DNA of 64,000 nucleotides from Aliidiomarina sp. (GCF_022565475.1 NZ_JAIUMR010000001.1:124001-188000); one strand, 5' to 3'; positions 29,376 through 39,143 are shown, counted from the stretch's first letter. Notes: generated by a model from the sequence alone, not told the origin. Translations and numbers: made by a program.

Positions 29376-31406
29376 ATGCGAAAATACGCTGGACTAGCCT
29401 TGTGCTTGGTCGCTGCGAGCTTATTCGTGGCACCGGCGATTCAAGCACAAACGGAGCAGAAACTGTTATCTGCTGAGCTGATTTGGGAGATTGAACGGAT
29501 TGGGAGTCCGGTCATTAGTCCGAATGGCCAGCAAATTGTCGTACCTATTACACGCTATGATCTCGACACCGACCGCGGTCAGTCGCAATTATGGTTGTAT
29601 CACCCTGAGCACGGCGAGCAACGCGCGTTAACTGCTGCTGGATTGCGCGCCAGTAATGCTACATTTTCCCCCAATGGAGAAACGCTTGCGTTCATTTCAC
29701 AGCGGGATAAAGACGACGCCGGTCAAGTCTACCTCTTACCCATGGACGGTCCCGGTGAAGCGACTCGGCTTACCTCTGTTCCGACCGGAGTGAGCAATAT
29801 TCAGTGGGCTGGCGACTACATTTATTTCATGAGCAGCGTCTGGCCGGAGAAGACTTGGGAGCAAATGTCAGAACAATTGACCGCACAAAAGAATCGTAAA
29901 GTATCCGCGCACAAGTGGACCGATCTGCCGTACGCGTCATTTGACCGTTGGTTAGACGAGGAGCGAGCGACTCACGTCTTCCGGATTCCAGCTAAAGGCG
30001 GCGAAGTCGAGGCGGTTACGGCAAAATTGCTCGCCAATCCGATGAAAGGTATCGGTGCTTTTCACGTTCATCCGGATGGTAATTGGATTGCATTTACCAG
30101 TGATACAGCGGACGGTGTCGTACCTAAAATTGACTTGTTCCTCGCTGAAGTTGGTAGTGACCAAGCGCGCAACCTTACCGTCGACAATGCCGCGCCTGAT
30201 GCCAACCCCATGTTTAGCCCTGACGGAAACACATTGGCATTTACCCGTCAACGTATCGTTGGATTTTATGCTGACCAAACTAACTTGATATTACATGACC
30301 TCGAAACAGGTCATGAGCGGGAAATTACCGCAGATTTTGACCGCTCAGTGAGCGGTCTCGTCTGGACTCCTGATAGCCAGGGCTTTTTCGGTTCAATTGA
30401 TGACGCAGGTACAGTTCGGGTTTACCATATCGATGCCAATTCCGGCGCGACGCGCGCAATTACCGGCGCCACCAACTTTGGTGGGCTTAGTATTGCCAAT
30501 AACGGTACCTTGGTGGGCACGAATGAGAGTTTCTTATACCCTGCGCAGCTGGTTCGCATCGATGCAGAGAGCGGCGATGTTACGCGCTTAGATACGCGCA
30601 ATGACGAATTGCTCGCTGATGTCGATTTAGGCCACTATGAGTCAGTCACCTACGAGGGCTATAACGGGCAAGAAATCCAGATGTGGGTGCACTACCCTCC
30701 TGGATTTGACGACAGTAAACAATATCCATTGTTCTTACTTATTCACGGTGGTCCCCACAGCGCTATCACCGACGGTTTTCATTATCGTTGGAATGCGCAA
30801 ACGTTCGCCTCTTGGGGATATGTCACGGCGTGGCATAATTTCCACGGCTCAAGCGGCTTTGGTCAAGAGTTTACCGACTATATCAACCCAGACTGGTTAA
30901 CTGCACCTTACGCTGACACAATTGCGGCAGCGGAATGGTTCATGGAGAAGGACTGGATTGATAATGACCGCATGGTCGCTGGTGGTGCGAGTTACGGTGG
31001 TTATTTAAGTTCTATTTTGCTCAGCCATGATCATCCGTTTAATGCCTTGTTGATCCATGCGCCGGTTTACAACATGTACTCTCAAATGTCGGCCGACTTT
31101 GCTGTTCACGCAGATCGCTTCGGTGGCTATTGGGAGAACCCAGAAATCTACAAAAAGATTTCTCCACACTATTACGCGGAAAACTTTAATACCCCAGCAC
31201 TGGTCAGCCATGGTCAACTCGATTACCGTGTCCCTGTCGGTCAGGGATTCGAGATTTTCCGCACCCTACGCAGCCGTGGTATCGAGTCTCGGATGATCTA
31301 TTTCCCCGACGAAAACCACTGGATCTTAAAGCCAAATAACTCGATTTACTGGTACAACGAAGTGAAGGATTGGATGGGCAAATTTGCTCAACCCGGTGCT
31401 CGCTAA
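29376..31406 (+). CDS. Exported S9-family (prolyl oligopeptidase-type) peptidase
   Basis: A 676-residue serine peptidase of the DPP-IV/acylaminoacyl-peptidase branch. A signal peptide ends near IQAQTEQ, so it acts in the periplasm or outside. Residues about 40-400 form a beta-propeller of WD40-like/PD40 repeats (SPNGQQIVVP, SPNGETLAFIS, SPDGNTLAFT). The alpha/beta hydrolase domain follows with HGGPHSA, nucleophile motif GGASYGGYLSS, the Asp in HGQLDYRVP and the final His in DENHW. It likely releases dipeptides or trims oligopeptides. The start ATG 29376 has AACGAGGAG upstream. A terminator follows. Confidence 0.93.
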   Translation: MRKYAGLALCLVAASLFVAPAIQAQTEQKLLSAELIWEIERIGSPVISPNGQQIVVPITRYDLDTDRGQSQLWLYHPEHGEQRALTAAGLRASNATFSPNGETLAFISQRDKDDAGQVYLLPMDGPGEATRLTSVPTGVSNIQWAGDYIYFMSSVWPEKTWEQMSEQLTAQKNRKVSAHKWTDLPYASFDRWLDEERATHVFRIPAKGGEVEAVTAKLLANPMKGIGAFHVHPDGNWIAFTSDTADGVVPKIDLFLAEVGSDQARNLTVDNAAPDANPMFSPDGNTLAFTRQRIVGFYADQTNLILHDLETGHEREITADFDRSVSGLVWTPDSQGFFGSIDDAGTVRVYHIDANSGATRAITGATNFGGLSIANNGTLVGTNESFLYPAQLVRIDAESGDVTRLDTRNDELLADVDLGHYESVTYEGYNGQEIQMWVHYPPGFDDSKQYPLFLLIHGGPHSAITDGFHYRWNAQTFASWGYVTAWHNFHGSSGFGQEFTDYINPDWLTAPYADTIAAAEWFMEKDWIDNDRMVAGGASYGGYLSSILLSHDHPFNALLIHAPVYNMYSQMSADFAVHADRFGGYWENPEIYKKISPHYYAENFNTPALVSHGQLDYRVPVGQGFEIFRTLRSRGIESRMIYFPDENHWILKPNNSIYWYNEVKDWMGKFAQPGAR

Positions 31407-31447
31407 GCCATATTTGGCCGCTGATAGCCAAGAATTAAATCGAACCA

Positions 31448-31480
31448 AGCGCCGCGGCTAAACTCGCGGCGCTTTTTCTT
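31448..31480 (+). terminator. Rho-independent terminator after S9 peptidase
   Basis: A 9-base GC-rich stem AGCGCCGCG/CGCGGCGCT with an 8-base loop is followed by TTTTCTTT. Confidence 0.88.
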
Positions 31481-31570
31481 TATCCAATCTATACGCTCAG
31501 ATGACTACACTCTGGCGCCAAAGCAAGCTAGTATATTTATCAGAATCTTACTGAAATCAAGGAGCTCGCT

Positions 31571-32524
31571 TTGCTGGATGTGCCAATTGTGAGTGTGACG
31601 ATGAATCCGGCAGTCGATCTTTTCGCGGTCACGGAAACGATCCACGCTGACAGTAAAAGTCGCTGTGACAAAGCGCTCGAAGAGCCCGGTGGTGGTGGCA
31701 TTAACGTTGCTCGGAATATACAACGTTTAGGAACCAACACCTTAGTTGTGTTTCCTGCTGGAGGCCTCAATGGTGAGCGTCTTAAACAGCTACTCCAGCA
31801 AGACGGCTGCCGATTTCAAGCCGTTCCCGTAGCCAGTGAAACTCGGCAAAATTTTGCCATTACCGAACGCAGTACGGGGGCGATGCATCATTTCGTCTTT
31901 CCTGGCCCCGATTTATCCGCTGCAGAGTTATCTGCCTGCCAACAAGCCATTCTTGAGCAAAAGCCGACGCCAGAATACTTAGTGTTAAGCGGCAGTATTC
32001 CGGCATCAGTTCCGGATGATTTTTATGGCGATTTAACACAAGCGGCCAACGCACAAGGCACGAAAGTGGTGCTTGATAGCTCAGGCCGCGCGCTCCGTGG
32101 CGCTTTATACCGTGGCGCTTATTTAGCTAAATTAAACCGTTATGAATTTGCCGAACTTGGCTACCCTACCGATGCGCCAATTGAAGCGTTAAGACAGCAA
32201 ATGCAAGACGAAGTGACTAAGGGCGCAGTCGATGTGTTAATCGTGACTCTCGCTCGCGGTGGTGCGCTGCTCTGCAGTAAGCAAGGCGAGCATTATTATT
32301 TTATGCCGCCACCGAGCCCGATCGTTAGCCATGTTGGCGCCGGTGACAGTTTTGTGTCCGCACTGGTTTTTCATTTACAGCGCGGCACTTCATTACGTGA
32401 AGCCTTCCGTTATGGCGTTGCGGCCGCAAGTACAAAGGTACAAACTGAAGGCAACCAACTTACTGATTTTGCCAAACTTGCTGAGGTTTATGCGCAAACC
32501 GATACGCCACAGGTGGAGTCATAA
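31571..32524 (+). CDS. PfkB-family sugar kinase (1-phosphofructokinase-like)
   Basis: A 317-residue ribokinase-superfamily enzyme that should phosphorylate a sugar or sugar phosphate with ATP. Family marks are TMNPAVDLF at the N-terminus, EPGGGGINVARNIQRLG (about 38-54), SGSIPASVP, and the catalytic anion hole VGAGDSFVSALV near residue 255. The pattern TxNPAxD with GGGINVAR fits the FruK/PfkB/LacC subgroup. The start is TTG 31571 with AAGGAG 6 bases upstream; the next candidate, GTG 31580, is 15 bases from that site. It is followed after 2 bases by the MlaE-type permease gene, an unusual partner; co-transcription is likely. Confidence 0.87.
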   Translation: MLDVPIVSVTMNPAVDLFAVTETIHADSKSRCDKALEEPGGGGINVARNIQRLGTNTLVVFPAGGLNGERLKQLLQQDGCRFQAVPVASETRQNFAITERSTGAMHHFVFPGPDLSAAELSACQQAILEQKPTPEYLVLSGSIPASVPDDFYGDLTQAANAQGTKVVLDSSGRALRGALYRGAYLAKLNRYEFAELGYPTDAPIEALRQQMQDEVTKGAVDVLIVTLARGGALLCSKQGEHYYFMPPPSPIVSHVGAGDSFVSALVFHLQRGTSLREAFRYGVAAASTKVQTEGNQLTDFAKLAEVYAQTDTPQVES

Positions 32525-32526
32525 TC

Positions 32527-33666
32527 ATGACGATGGCGTCTTTCACTTACCATTATGAAGACCAGGTCTTGTGCTTGCGTGGTAAATGGACGGTCGAGGC
32601 GTATCCACAATTATTGAAGGCCATGTTGCAGTTCTTTCACGCCAAAAACGCCGACAGTGCCAAACAGCAACCACTGCAGAAGCTGGACACCAGTGAACTC
32701 GACGTTATCGACAGCAGTGGTGCCAGCCTGCTGCATTATTTTTTCGACCACGACCAACTCAGCACTGCAATTCAAGCGAACGCCAATTTATCCCCACAAC
32801 AACAGGCGCTGATGCTCACTGTTAGTGCGTCACTAACCAAAGACGCACCGCCGCAGCCCAAGCCGTATCGCCTCGGTGATGGCATTGCGAAATTAGGCGA
32901 GCAAGTTCTGCGCCAAGTCGAACACAGCAATAGTTTATTCGGCTTTATTGGATTAACTCTGATTACTTTCCTCAGTGTATTGCTGCGGCCATGGCGTTGG
33001 CGTGTTACATCCTTGGTGTATCACATGCAGCACTCCGGCGTTCACGCTGTACCGATAATTGCCTTACTGACCTTCTTGGTGGGTGCAGTGGTGGCTTTTC
33101 TTGGCGCAACGGTTTTACAAGATTTTGGTGCCACTATTTATACCGTTGACCTTGTGGCGTATGGCTTCATGCGCGAGCTCGGTGTTTTGTTGACGGCAAT
33201 CCTTCTTGCTGGGCGCACAGCTAGTGCTTACACCGCGCAAATTGGCTCCATGAAAGTAAATCAGGAAATTGATGCGATGCGTGTTCAGGGTTTAAATCCG
33301 ATTGAATTGCTCGTTATCCCGCGTCTCATTGCGTTGTTGATCATGTTACCGATATTGACCTTTGTTGCCATAATTTTCGGTATTCTTGGAGGTGCCAGCG
33401 TCGCCCTCTTCTCTCTCGACATTAGTAGCACACAGTTTCTTTATATTATTCAAGAGATTCCCGCCAAACACTTTTGGGTCGGTATGAGTAAAGCACCGAT
33501 CTTTGCTGCTGTCATTGCTATTATCGGTTGTCTAGAGGGTTTTAAAGTCGGGAAAAGTGCCACGTCTGTTGGTATTCATACGACCTCGAGTGTGGTGCAA
33601 ACGATCTTCATCGTGATTTTATTTGACGCCCTCGCTGCTCTCTTCTTTATGGAAATGGGGTGGTAG
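32527..33666 (+). CDS. MlaE-family permease with N-terminal STAS-like domain
   Basis: A 379-residue protein. Residues about 1-110 look like a STAS domain (LDTSELDVIDSSGASLLHYF, the equivalent of MlaB), fused to an inner-membrane MlaE permease (about 140-379). The latter contains MQHSGVHAVPI, REL-GVLLTAILLAGRTASA, the conserved MRVQGLNPIELLVIPR, and a helix-rich end. It is the membrane part of an ABC system moving phospholipid or related hydrophobic molecules between the membranes. The ATG 32527 has GTGGAG upstream and lies 2 bases past the kinase stop. The next gene, the ATPase, starts 3 bases later. Confidence 0.92.
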   Translation: MTMASFTYHYEDQVLCLRGKWTVEAYPQLLKAMLQFFHAKNADSAKQQPLQKLDTSELDVIDSSGASLLHYFFDHDQLSTAIQANANLSPQQQALMLTVSASLTKDAPPQPKPYRLGDGIAKLGEQVLRQVEHSNSLFGFIGLTLITFLSVLLRPWRWRVTSLVYHMQHSGVHAVPIIALLTFLVGAVVAFLGATVLQDFGATIYTVDLVAYGFMRELGVLLTAILLAGRTASAYTAQIGSMKVNQEIDAMRVQGLNPIELLVIPRLIALLIMLPILTFVAIIFGILGGASVALFSLDISSTQFLYIIQEIPAKHFWVGMSKAPIFAAVIAIIGCLEGFKVGKSATSVGIHTTSSVVQTIFIVILFDALAALFFMEMGW

Positions 33667-33669
33667 ATC

Positions 33670-34446
33670 ATGACACAGCCGATCATTCGTATTCAGGGTT
33701 TACGCAATCAATTTGGCATCCACGTCGTGCATGACAACCTTGATCTGGAGGTTTACCGGGGCGAAATTCTTGGTGTCGTCGGTGGTTCCGGTTCTGGCAA
33801 GTCCGTTCTACTGCGCAGTATCATTGGTTTACAAACCCCAGCAGCTGGGACTGTCGAACTACTCGGTAATAATGTCCGTGACATCAAAAAGTCGCAATTG
33901 GAAAAGCAAACTGGGGTATTGTTTCAGTCGGGCGCCTTGTACTCTTCCATGACAGTCGCTGAAAATATTAGCGTGCCCTTGATCGAGCATGCAAAGTTTA
34001 GCCGTCGCGACGCCGCTTTGTTAGCGCGCATGAAAATTGCCTTAACAGGATTACCAGCGCACGCAGCTGACCTATATCCAGCTGAACTTTCAGGCGGTAT
34101 GATTAAACGTGCCGCGTTAGCACGAGCATTAGCGCTCGACCCGGCAGTACTTTTCCTCGATGAGCCCACAGCTGGGTTAGATCCCATAGGCGCTGCAGCC
34201 TTTGATAAATTATTGGTTACTTTGCGTGACGCACTTGACCTCACGGTTTTTCTCGTCACCCACGACCTCGACACTCTTTATAGCAGTTGTGACCGTGTTG
34301 CCGTGCTCGCTGAGAAACGTGTGATTATCGCCGAACCCTTGGCGAATGTGGTGGACTATGATCACCCGTGGATTCAAGACTATTTCCACGGCCCTCGCGG
34401 TCGTGCAGCAATACAGGCGCAAACTCGTTTGCACCAGGAGGATTAA
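33670..34446 (+). CDS. MlaF-like ABC transporter ATPase
   Basis: A 258-residue nucleotide-binding subunit that powers the MlaE permease. Walker A GGSGSGKSV is near residues 38-46, Q-loop LFQSGALYSSM follows, the signature is LSGGMIKRAALARAL, Walker B is VLFLDEPTAGLDP, and the H-loop is VTHDLDT. The Q-loop sequence with GALYSS and the signature GGM are characteristic of MlaF/Ttg2A proteins. It is in a tight operon between the permease and the MCE gene. Confidence 0.95.
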   Translation: MTQPIIRIQGLRNQFGIHVVHDNLDLEVYRGEILGVVGGSGSGKSVLLRSIIGLQTPAAGTVELLGNNVRDIKKSQLEKQTGVLFQSGALYSSMTVAENISVPLIEHAKFSRRDAALLARMKIALTGLPAHAADLYPAELSGGMIKRAALARALALDPAVLFLDEPTAGLDPIGAAAFDKLLVTLRDALDLTVFLVTHDLDTLYSSCDRVAVLAEKRVIIAEPLANVVDYDHPWIQDYFHGPRGRAAIQAQTRLHQED

Positions 34447-34447
34447 C

Positions 34448-35377
34448 ATGGAAACCCGTGCGCACCATCTCTTTGTTGGCTTATTTACTGTCGTTGCCCT
34501 TGTTGCTGCCGTGTTTTTCACACTGTGGCTCACCAAGGCTGGCAGCGAGCGTGCTGTCGTCGAGTATGAAGTCGTATTTAACGATGGCGTCTCTGGGCTG
34601 TCCGTTGGCAGCCCAGTGCAGTTTAATGGCATTCGAATTGGCGAAGTGGCAAGCTTACAGCTTGATCCAAGCGATCCGAATCAAGTTCGGGTGCGCATTT
34701 TTGTGGATAATCAGGTACCTATTGCACCGAGCACCTCGGCACGATTAGCATTACTCAATGTGACTGGTGCCACTGCAATCGACCTTTATGTGAATGACGA
34801 GCGTGTGCATGAACACGTGTATAACAGCCGAGGGATTGCCGTTCTTGTCGCCGAGCCTAGTCCATTTACCCGACTTAGGGTTAGTAGTGAGGAGCTACTG
34901 GTAAACCTAAACAGTTTCCTCAATAACGCAGCGAATATTGTCTCCGAAGAGAACAGTGAACGCATTGCCAATATTTTATCCAATCTCGATCAACTGAGTG
35001 GTTCGTTGGCACAACAGAGCGATAGCTTAGGTGCAGACTTGAGTGCCTTAATGGCTAATTTGAACACCACGAGCGCACAACTCACCCAAACGCTGCAGCG
35101 TTTTGATGACAATATTCTCGGCCAAAGTGAGCCAATCATGGCGAATGCTGCTGCGGCAATGCAAAGCCTCGCCGAGATGAGTCAGCGCGTCGAAACGCTC
35201 GTTGCTAAGCATGAAGAGTCCGTCGCCTCCGGACTCGATGGCGTCGCGGAAATTGGTCCTGTCATTCGGGAATTGCGCAATACCATTCACACGGTGAATA
35301 TGATTTTGTTACAAATTGACCAAGATCCGGCAGGTTATCTGTTAGGCCGCGAACAACTAAAGGAGTATAAGCCATGA
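34448..35377 (+). CDS. MlaD/MCE-domain lipid-binding protein
   Basis: A 309-residue protein with one N-terminal helix (about residues 8-28, LFVGLFTVVALVAAVFF) anchoring it to the inner membrane and an MCE domain at about 38-118 (VVFNDGVSGLSVGSPVQFNGIRIGEV). A long helical periplasmic tail follows, with heptads such as LSNLDQLSGSLAQQSDSLG. MCE proteins form hexameric rings that carry lipids across the periplasm. The tail is longer than in E. coli MlaD and resembles PqiB/MlaD-like proteins of the Mce group. ATG 34448 follows the ATPase stop by one base; the stop overlaps the next ATG. Confidence 0.92.
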   Translation: METRAHHLFVGLFTVVALVAAVFFTLWLTKAGSERAVVEYEVVFNDGVSGLSVGSPVQFNGIRIGEVASLQLDPSDPNQVRVRIFVDNQVPIAPSTSARLALLNVTGATAIDLYVNDERVHEHVYNSRGIAVLVAEPSPFTRLRVSSEELLVNLNSFLNNAANIVSEENSERIANILSNLDQLSGSLAQQSDSLGADLSALMANLNTTSAQLTQTLQRFDDNILGQSEPIMANAAAAMQSLAEMSQRVETLVAKHEESVASGLDGVAEIGPVIRELRNTIHTVNMILLQIDQDPAGYLLGREQLKEYKP

Positions 35378-35973
35378 GACTCGCTCTAATTGCGCTACTA
35401 AGTGTTAGCTGGCTGAGTGCCTGTACTGTGCTGCCCGAAGCCGAAACCGTTGAGGTGTACCGTCTCCATCCCGTGGCAACCGCTGCCATCGATAGTCCTC
35501 AGGAATTCCCCGCAGCATTGCGTGTGAGCCGCCCGTTAGTCACCGATTTATTGGCGGGTAATCGCGTGTTACGGCTCCATGCGGATCAAAGTTTCTCTAC
35601 TTATTCAGGCACACGTTGGAGTTCTGCGATACCGATACTCTGGCGCGATTGGCTGACCGACGCTTTGTCGCAACATCCAGGCTTTGCTCAGCTCAGTAGT
35701 GATGTCGACAATGTCGCTGCCGATGTCGAGCTTACGGGTACTTTGCGTAACTTCCACATTGAAAGCCATGAAGGGCGCGCTTATGCAGTGGTTCAATTTG
35801 ATGCACGGCTCATCAATTTGACCGGTCGGAGTGTCAGCGCACAACAACGCTTTGATGCCCGCGTAGCCGTCACTGGCAATTCAAGCGCGGCGGCAGTTGC
35901 GGCGCTCAGCCAAGCCACCCAATCCGTCTATACCGATCTGGTTGCTTGGCTGCTCACCTATGAGAACGGTTAG
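35374..35973 (+). CDS. ABC-transport auxiliary lipoprotein (PqiC-like)
   Basis: A 199-residue outer-membrane lipoprotein with lipobox LSACTV. The domain (about 25-195) matches the ABC-type auxiliary/PqiC family: VYRLHP near the start, ALRVSRPLVTDLLAGNRVL, and an end with VYTDLVAWLL. It overlaps the MCE gene by 4 bases (ATGA) and likely receives the MCE protein at the outer membrane. The 3' end overlaps the convergent DUF3010 gene by 4 bases. There is no MlaC gene in the operon. Confidence 0.88.
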   Translation: MRLALIALLSVSWLSACTVLPEAETVEVYRLHPVATAAIDSPQEFPAALRVSRPLVTDLLAGNRVLRLHADQSFSTYSGTRWSSAIPILWRDWLTDALSQHPGFAQLSSDVDNVAADVELTGTLRNFHIESHEGRAYAVVQFDARLINLTGRSVSAQQRFDARVAVTGNSSAAAVAALSQATQSVYTDLVAWLLTYENG

Positions 35974-36395
35974 CGTTTCATCACAAATGCATAAGCGGTC
36001 ATAAAAGCATTTTGTTGAAAGCCTTTTAGTCCAGTGTCAGCGTAGTCTACTGCAAGTGGATTACGCTTGAGGATTTCCTTCTGTTCCGTGCCATTTAAAA
36101 TGTGAGTCTGGACGTTGTCGAGCAACTGCAATACGGTTTCGATTTTAAAGCCCACCGCAGCGCCGGCAAATTTACCTTTCTGCGGGCGCTCTTTAATGAC
36201 GATATGCTGCACCTTGTAATCGGTCATAAGTTTTTGCAGCGTAAAATGAAACTTCTGTATCTGCTCTTGCACGTTATCTTTCGTCAACTGTAAGCGCACG
36301 GTACGGCAATCTGGCAGACCAACTAGTCCGTCGTCCATGTCCATGAGAACAAAAATCGCTTCATTACTTTTAATTTCTACACCACACACACGCAT
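35970..36395 (-). CDS. DUF3010-family protein
   Basis: A 141-residue soluble protein beginning MRVCGVEIKSNEAIFVLMD and containing IVIKERPQKGKFAGAAVGFKIE, features I associate with DUF3010, a small conserved gammaproteobacterial family. The fold looks like an actin/RNase-H-like nuclease or nucleotide-binding type (two strands with an early Glu, later KERP), but catalysis is not shown. Function unknown. It is 9 bases downstream of guaD on the same strand and may be co-transcribed. Confidence 0.82.
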   Translation of the reverse strand: MRVCGVEIKSNEAIFVLMDMDDGLVGLPDCRTVRLQLTKDNVQEQIQKFHFTLQKLMTDYKVQHIVIKERPQKGKFAGAAVGFKIETVLQLLDNVQTHILNGTEQKEILKRNPLAVDYADTGLKGFQQNAFMTAYAFVMKR

Positions 36396-36404
36396 GCTTG
36401 CTCC

Positions 36405-37712
36405 TTAATTAAATTGGGCCTGCTCACCAAGAATATAGGTGGCGGCGACGGCGCGATCATCGGCCAATGTGTTTAATACGAAAAGTGTTTCCTGTATCGT
36501 TTTGCACTGTGCTGTCCGGCTTGCCAATAATGGTGTGGCCGCTAAGTCGAGGACGACAAAATCAGCTTCTTTACCAAGATCGAAATTACCAATACAGTGA
36601 TCAAGCGAAAGCGCCTTAGCACCACCTAATGTGGCTAAATAAAGCGCCTCGAGCGCTGGTAAACTTTGTCCTTGAAGCTGTTGCACTTTATAGGCTTCAC
36701 CCATAGTTTGCAGCATCGAAAAACTCGTACCCGCACCGACGTCTGTGCCTAAACCCACGCGAATGCCATGCGCTTGCAATCGCCGCAAAGGAAACAATCC
36801 CGAGCCTAAAAATAGATTCGAGGTCGGACAATGAGCAACCACCGAGTCGGTCGCGGCTAATCGTTCACAACTGGTCTCACACAGATGGACGCCATGGGCA
36901 AACACGCTGCGCTGGCCAAGTAACCCTGAATGCTCGTAAACGTCTAAATAATTTTCACTTTCTGGGAACAAGTCAGCGACCCAGGCAATTTCCGCTTCGT
37001 TTTCGGCCAAATGAGTATGAAGATACACGTCTGGGAATTCTTGCAGTAACTCCCCTGCTTTGTCCAATTGCTCGCGACTGCTGGTCGGTGCAAAGCGCGG
37101 CGTAACCGCATACAATAAACGGTCTTTGCCATGCCAGCGTTGAATCAGTGCCTTACTCTCCGTGTAACCCTGTTCCGCAGTATCACGCAAATTCTCAGGC
37201 GCGTTACGATCCATCAACACTTTACCTGCAATCATCCGCAGTTGCCGTTGTTGCGCGGCTTGAAAAAATGCGTCAACCGATTGTGGATGGACAGTGCCAA
37301 AGACCAACGCGGTCGTCGTGCCGTTGCGTAGTAGTTCGTTTAAAAAGCGTTCCGCAACGTCGCGGGCATGGCTTTCGTCGGCAAACTTAGCTTCTTCTGG
37401 GAAAGTATAGGTTTCAAGCCAGTCAAGCAATTGTGCACCGTAGGCGCCGATCATGTCCGTTTGTGGATAATGAATATGAGTGTCGATAAAACCCGGAACA
37501 ATCAGTTTATCGCGATAGTCAACCACTTCAAAATCAGCGCTATTGTTTATGCGCTTCGAATCCATGTAGTCGGTATAATCACCCACGGCAATAACCTTAC
37601 CGTCTGCGACCACGAGTAAACCATCGGCAAAATATTCCCACGCCGCGTCACCAGCAACTGCGGGGTCTGCTAAGCAATGCAAAATAGCCGCACGAAAACC
37701 ACGCTTTCCCAT
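36405..37712 (-). CDS. guaD: Guanine deaminase
   Basis: Hydrolyses guanine to xanthine and ammonia in purine breakdown. The 435-residue amidohydrolase has the zinc motif DTHIHYPQTD near residue 80, HTHLAENEAEI in the middle, VFAHGVHL and the last metal ligand in GLGTDVGAG. The C-terminal composite barrel has DLGKEADFVVLD. Length and order match bacterial GuaD. ATG 37710-37712 starts the gene. A TATAAT-like -10 on the minus strand at 37759-37764 may belong to its promoter, but no good -35 is present. No other purine catabolism genes are in the window. Confidence 0.95.
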   Translation of the reverse strand: MGKRGFRAAILHCLADPAVAGDAAWEYFADGLLVVADGKVIAVGDYTDYMDSKRINNSADFEVVDYRDKLIVPGFIDTHIHYPQTDMIGAYGAQLLDWLETYTFPEEAKFADESHARDVAERFLNELLRNGTTTALVFGTVHPQSVDAFFQAAQQRQLRMIAGKVLMDRNAPENLRDTAEQGYTESKALIQRWHGKDRLLYAVTPRFAPTSSREQLDKAGELLQEFPDVYLHTHLAENEAEIAWVADLFPESENYLDVYEHSGLLGQRSVFAHGVHLCETSCERLAATDSVVAHCPTSNLFLGSGLFPLRRLQAHGIRVGLGTDVGAGTSFSMLQTMGEAYKVQQLQGQSLPALEALYLATLGGAKALSLDHCIGNFDLGKEADFVVLDLAATPLLASRTAQCKTIQETLFVLNTLADDRAVAATYILGEQAQFN

Positions 37713-37854
37713 ATCAACAACAATCCTGTATTGAGCTTGAATTCAAAACGAACCGCGCATTATACATGAAAAGCTCGGAAGCATGCCTGTTTCATAGCGA
37801 TCACTGTGTCCTTTTCGCGCAAGGCAGGATAACCGGCTCTATTGCCTTGTCTCA

Positions 37855-39033
37855 CTATGCTGAACGATAGCGCAACTCTGCTTCGCGAACTTTCTGCAAA
37901 TAATTTCGCGTTTCTGCAAACGGATGATAGCGCAGTAAATGCTGATAGACCTGCTCTGGCGTCATACTATTAATTCGTCGCAAAGCTTCGTCACGATTGC
38001 TTGAAAATGCCCGAAACACGTTACCCGATCCACCATTGTAGCCAGCAATTTTGGCATATTGACGACTGAGTGGATCGGCTATTTGGTTCAGATACACATC
38101 ATCAAGCAAGTACAGATAGGCACTGCCGATATCAATGTTGTAATCCGGTTTAAATAAGTTTTCCCGAGTTGGCTCCCCCGGTAAACCTTTCACTCGCTCA
38201 TAGACATCTCGGCCCGCCGTCGCTTGCACAATTTGCATTAAGCCAAGCGCATTGGCATGGCTCACCGCGTAGGGATTAAAGCTACTTTCCACCTCGATCA
38301 CTGCGTACACCAGTGTCGGCGGAATGCGATATTGATTAGCGTAACGTAGGACGGAATCGGAGTACTGGAGTTGCCTGAGATGCAAATGATTATCGACTAA
38401 ACTGACGCGAACTGAGCTAATCAGCCGACCATCACTGCGGCGTTGACGGAACTGGTTGTTAATCAAGAACTGCGCAAAACGTTCAGCACGCCACTCGTAG
38501 CGAATCGGTTCGCCATCGTGGTCGAGAATTTGTTGATACAAGAACGGTTCATCGCCCAGTTGCGGCTGCTGGTCGGTAAAGATGTCTTCAACGGTGAGAT
38601 CTTTTGGCGTCAATAAGGTTAAGATAAGCGCCTGTTGCAACATGGTGCGTGGAGCGTCTTCGTCGATAGTCTCAACCTGCAAATAGCCCTGCTCAAAATC
38701 AATAATGGCGCGAGCGAGATAATCATTACTGTACTTCACATAACGCTTTTCTGACGGCAGTTCTTCGTTGTCTTTGCCCCAGACATCTTCGAGAATAATT
38801 GCAATGACCTCAAGAATTTCACGAATTGACGAGATATTTTTCAAGCCTTCAATGCCGCCATAGGGCTCAAGGCGGTCATTAATAATAATTCGGGCGTAAT
38901 CACGGGCGCCGGTCTGTTCGACGATAGAGCGCCACTCCTTGCGCGATAAACTGCAACTCATTAGCGTTAGCGCAAGTCCAGCCATTAGGCAGCTACGGAG
39001 AAGGCGAGACAAAGCATTTGGTTGAATGGTCAT
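37855..39033 (-). CDS. mltC: Membrane-bound lytic murein transglycosylase C
   Basis: Cleaves peptidoglycan glycan strands with 1,6-anhydro product formation in the periplasm. The 392-residue lipoprotein has lipobox LTLMSC, an N-terminal MltC domain (DUF3393), and a C-terminal SLT domain beginning VIEVESSFNP, with the catalytic Glu near residue 245, followed by NALGLMQIVQATAG and YLYLLDDVYL. The last part YNGGSGNVFRAF is typical. ATG 39031-39033 was chosen because it gives the signal peptide; a longer in-frame reading adds a charged leader. No other murein genes are next to it. Confidence 0.94.
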   Translation of the reverse strand: MTIQPNALSRLLRSCLMAGLALTLMSCSLSRKEWRSIVEQTGARDYARIIINDRLEPYGGIEGLKNISSIREILEVIAIILEDVWGKDNEELPSEKRYVKYSNDYLARAIIDFEQGYLQVETIDEDAPRTMLQQALILTLLTPKDLTVEDIFTDQQPQLGDEPFLYQQILDHDGEPIRYEWRAERFAQFLINNQFRQRRSDGRLISSVRVSLVDNHLHLRQLQYSDSVLRYANQYRIPPTLVYAVIEVESSFNPYAVSHANALGLMQIVQATAGRDVYERVKGLPGEPTRENLFKPDYNIDIGSAYLYLLDDVYLNQIADPLSRQYAKIAGYNGGSGNVFRAFSSNRDEALRRINSMTPEQVYQHLLRYHPFAETRNYLQKVREAELRYRSA

Positions 39034-39143
39034 GTGGTCCTCTTCAAACTGCTTCCGTCTAGGCAAATATGCGTAAGTTAAGTCTTTAACATACGCATTT
39101 TCTAGGGCAATTCAAGAGTCTAGCTTACACGTTTACTGAGCTT

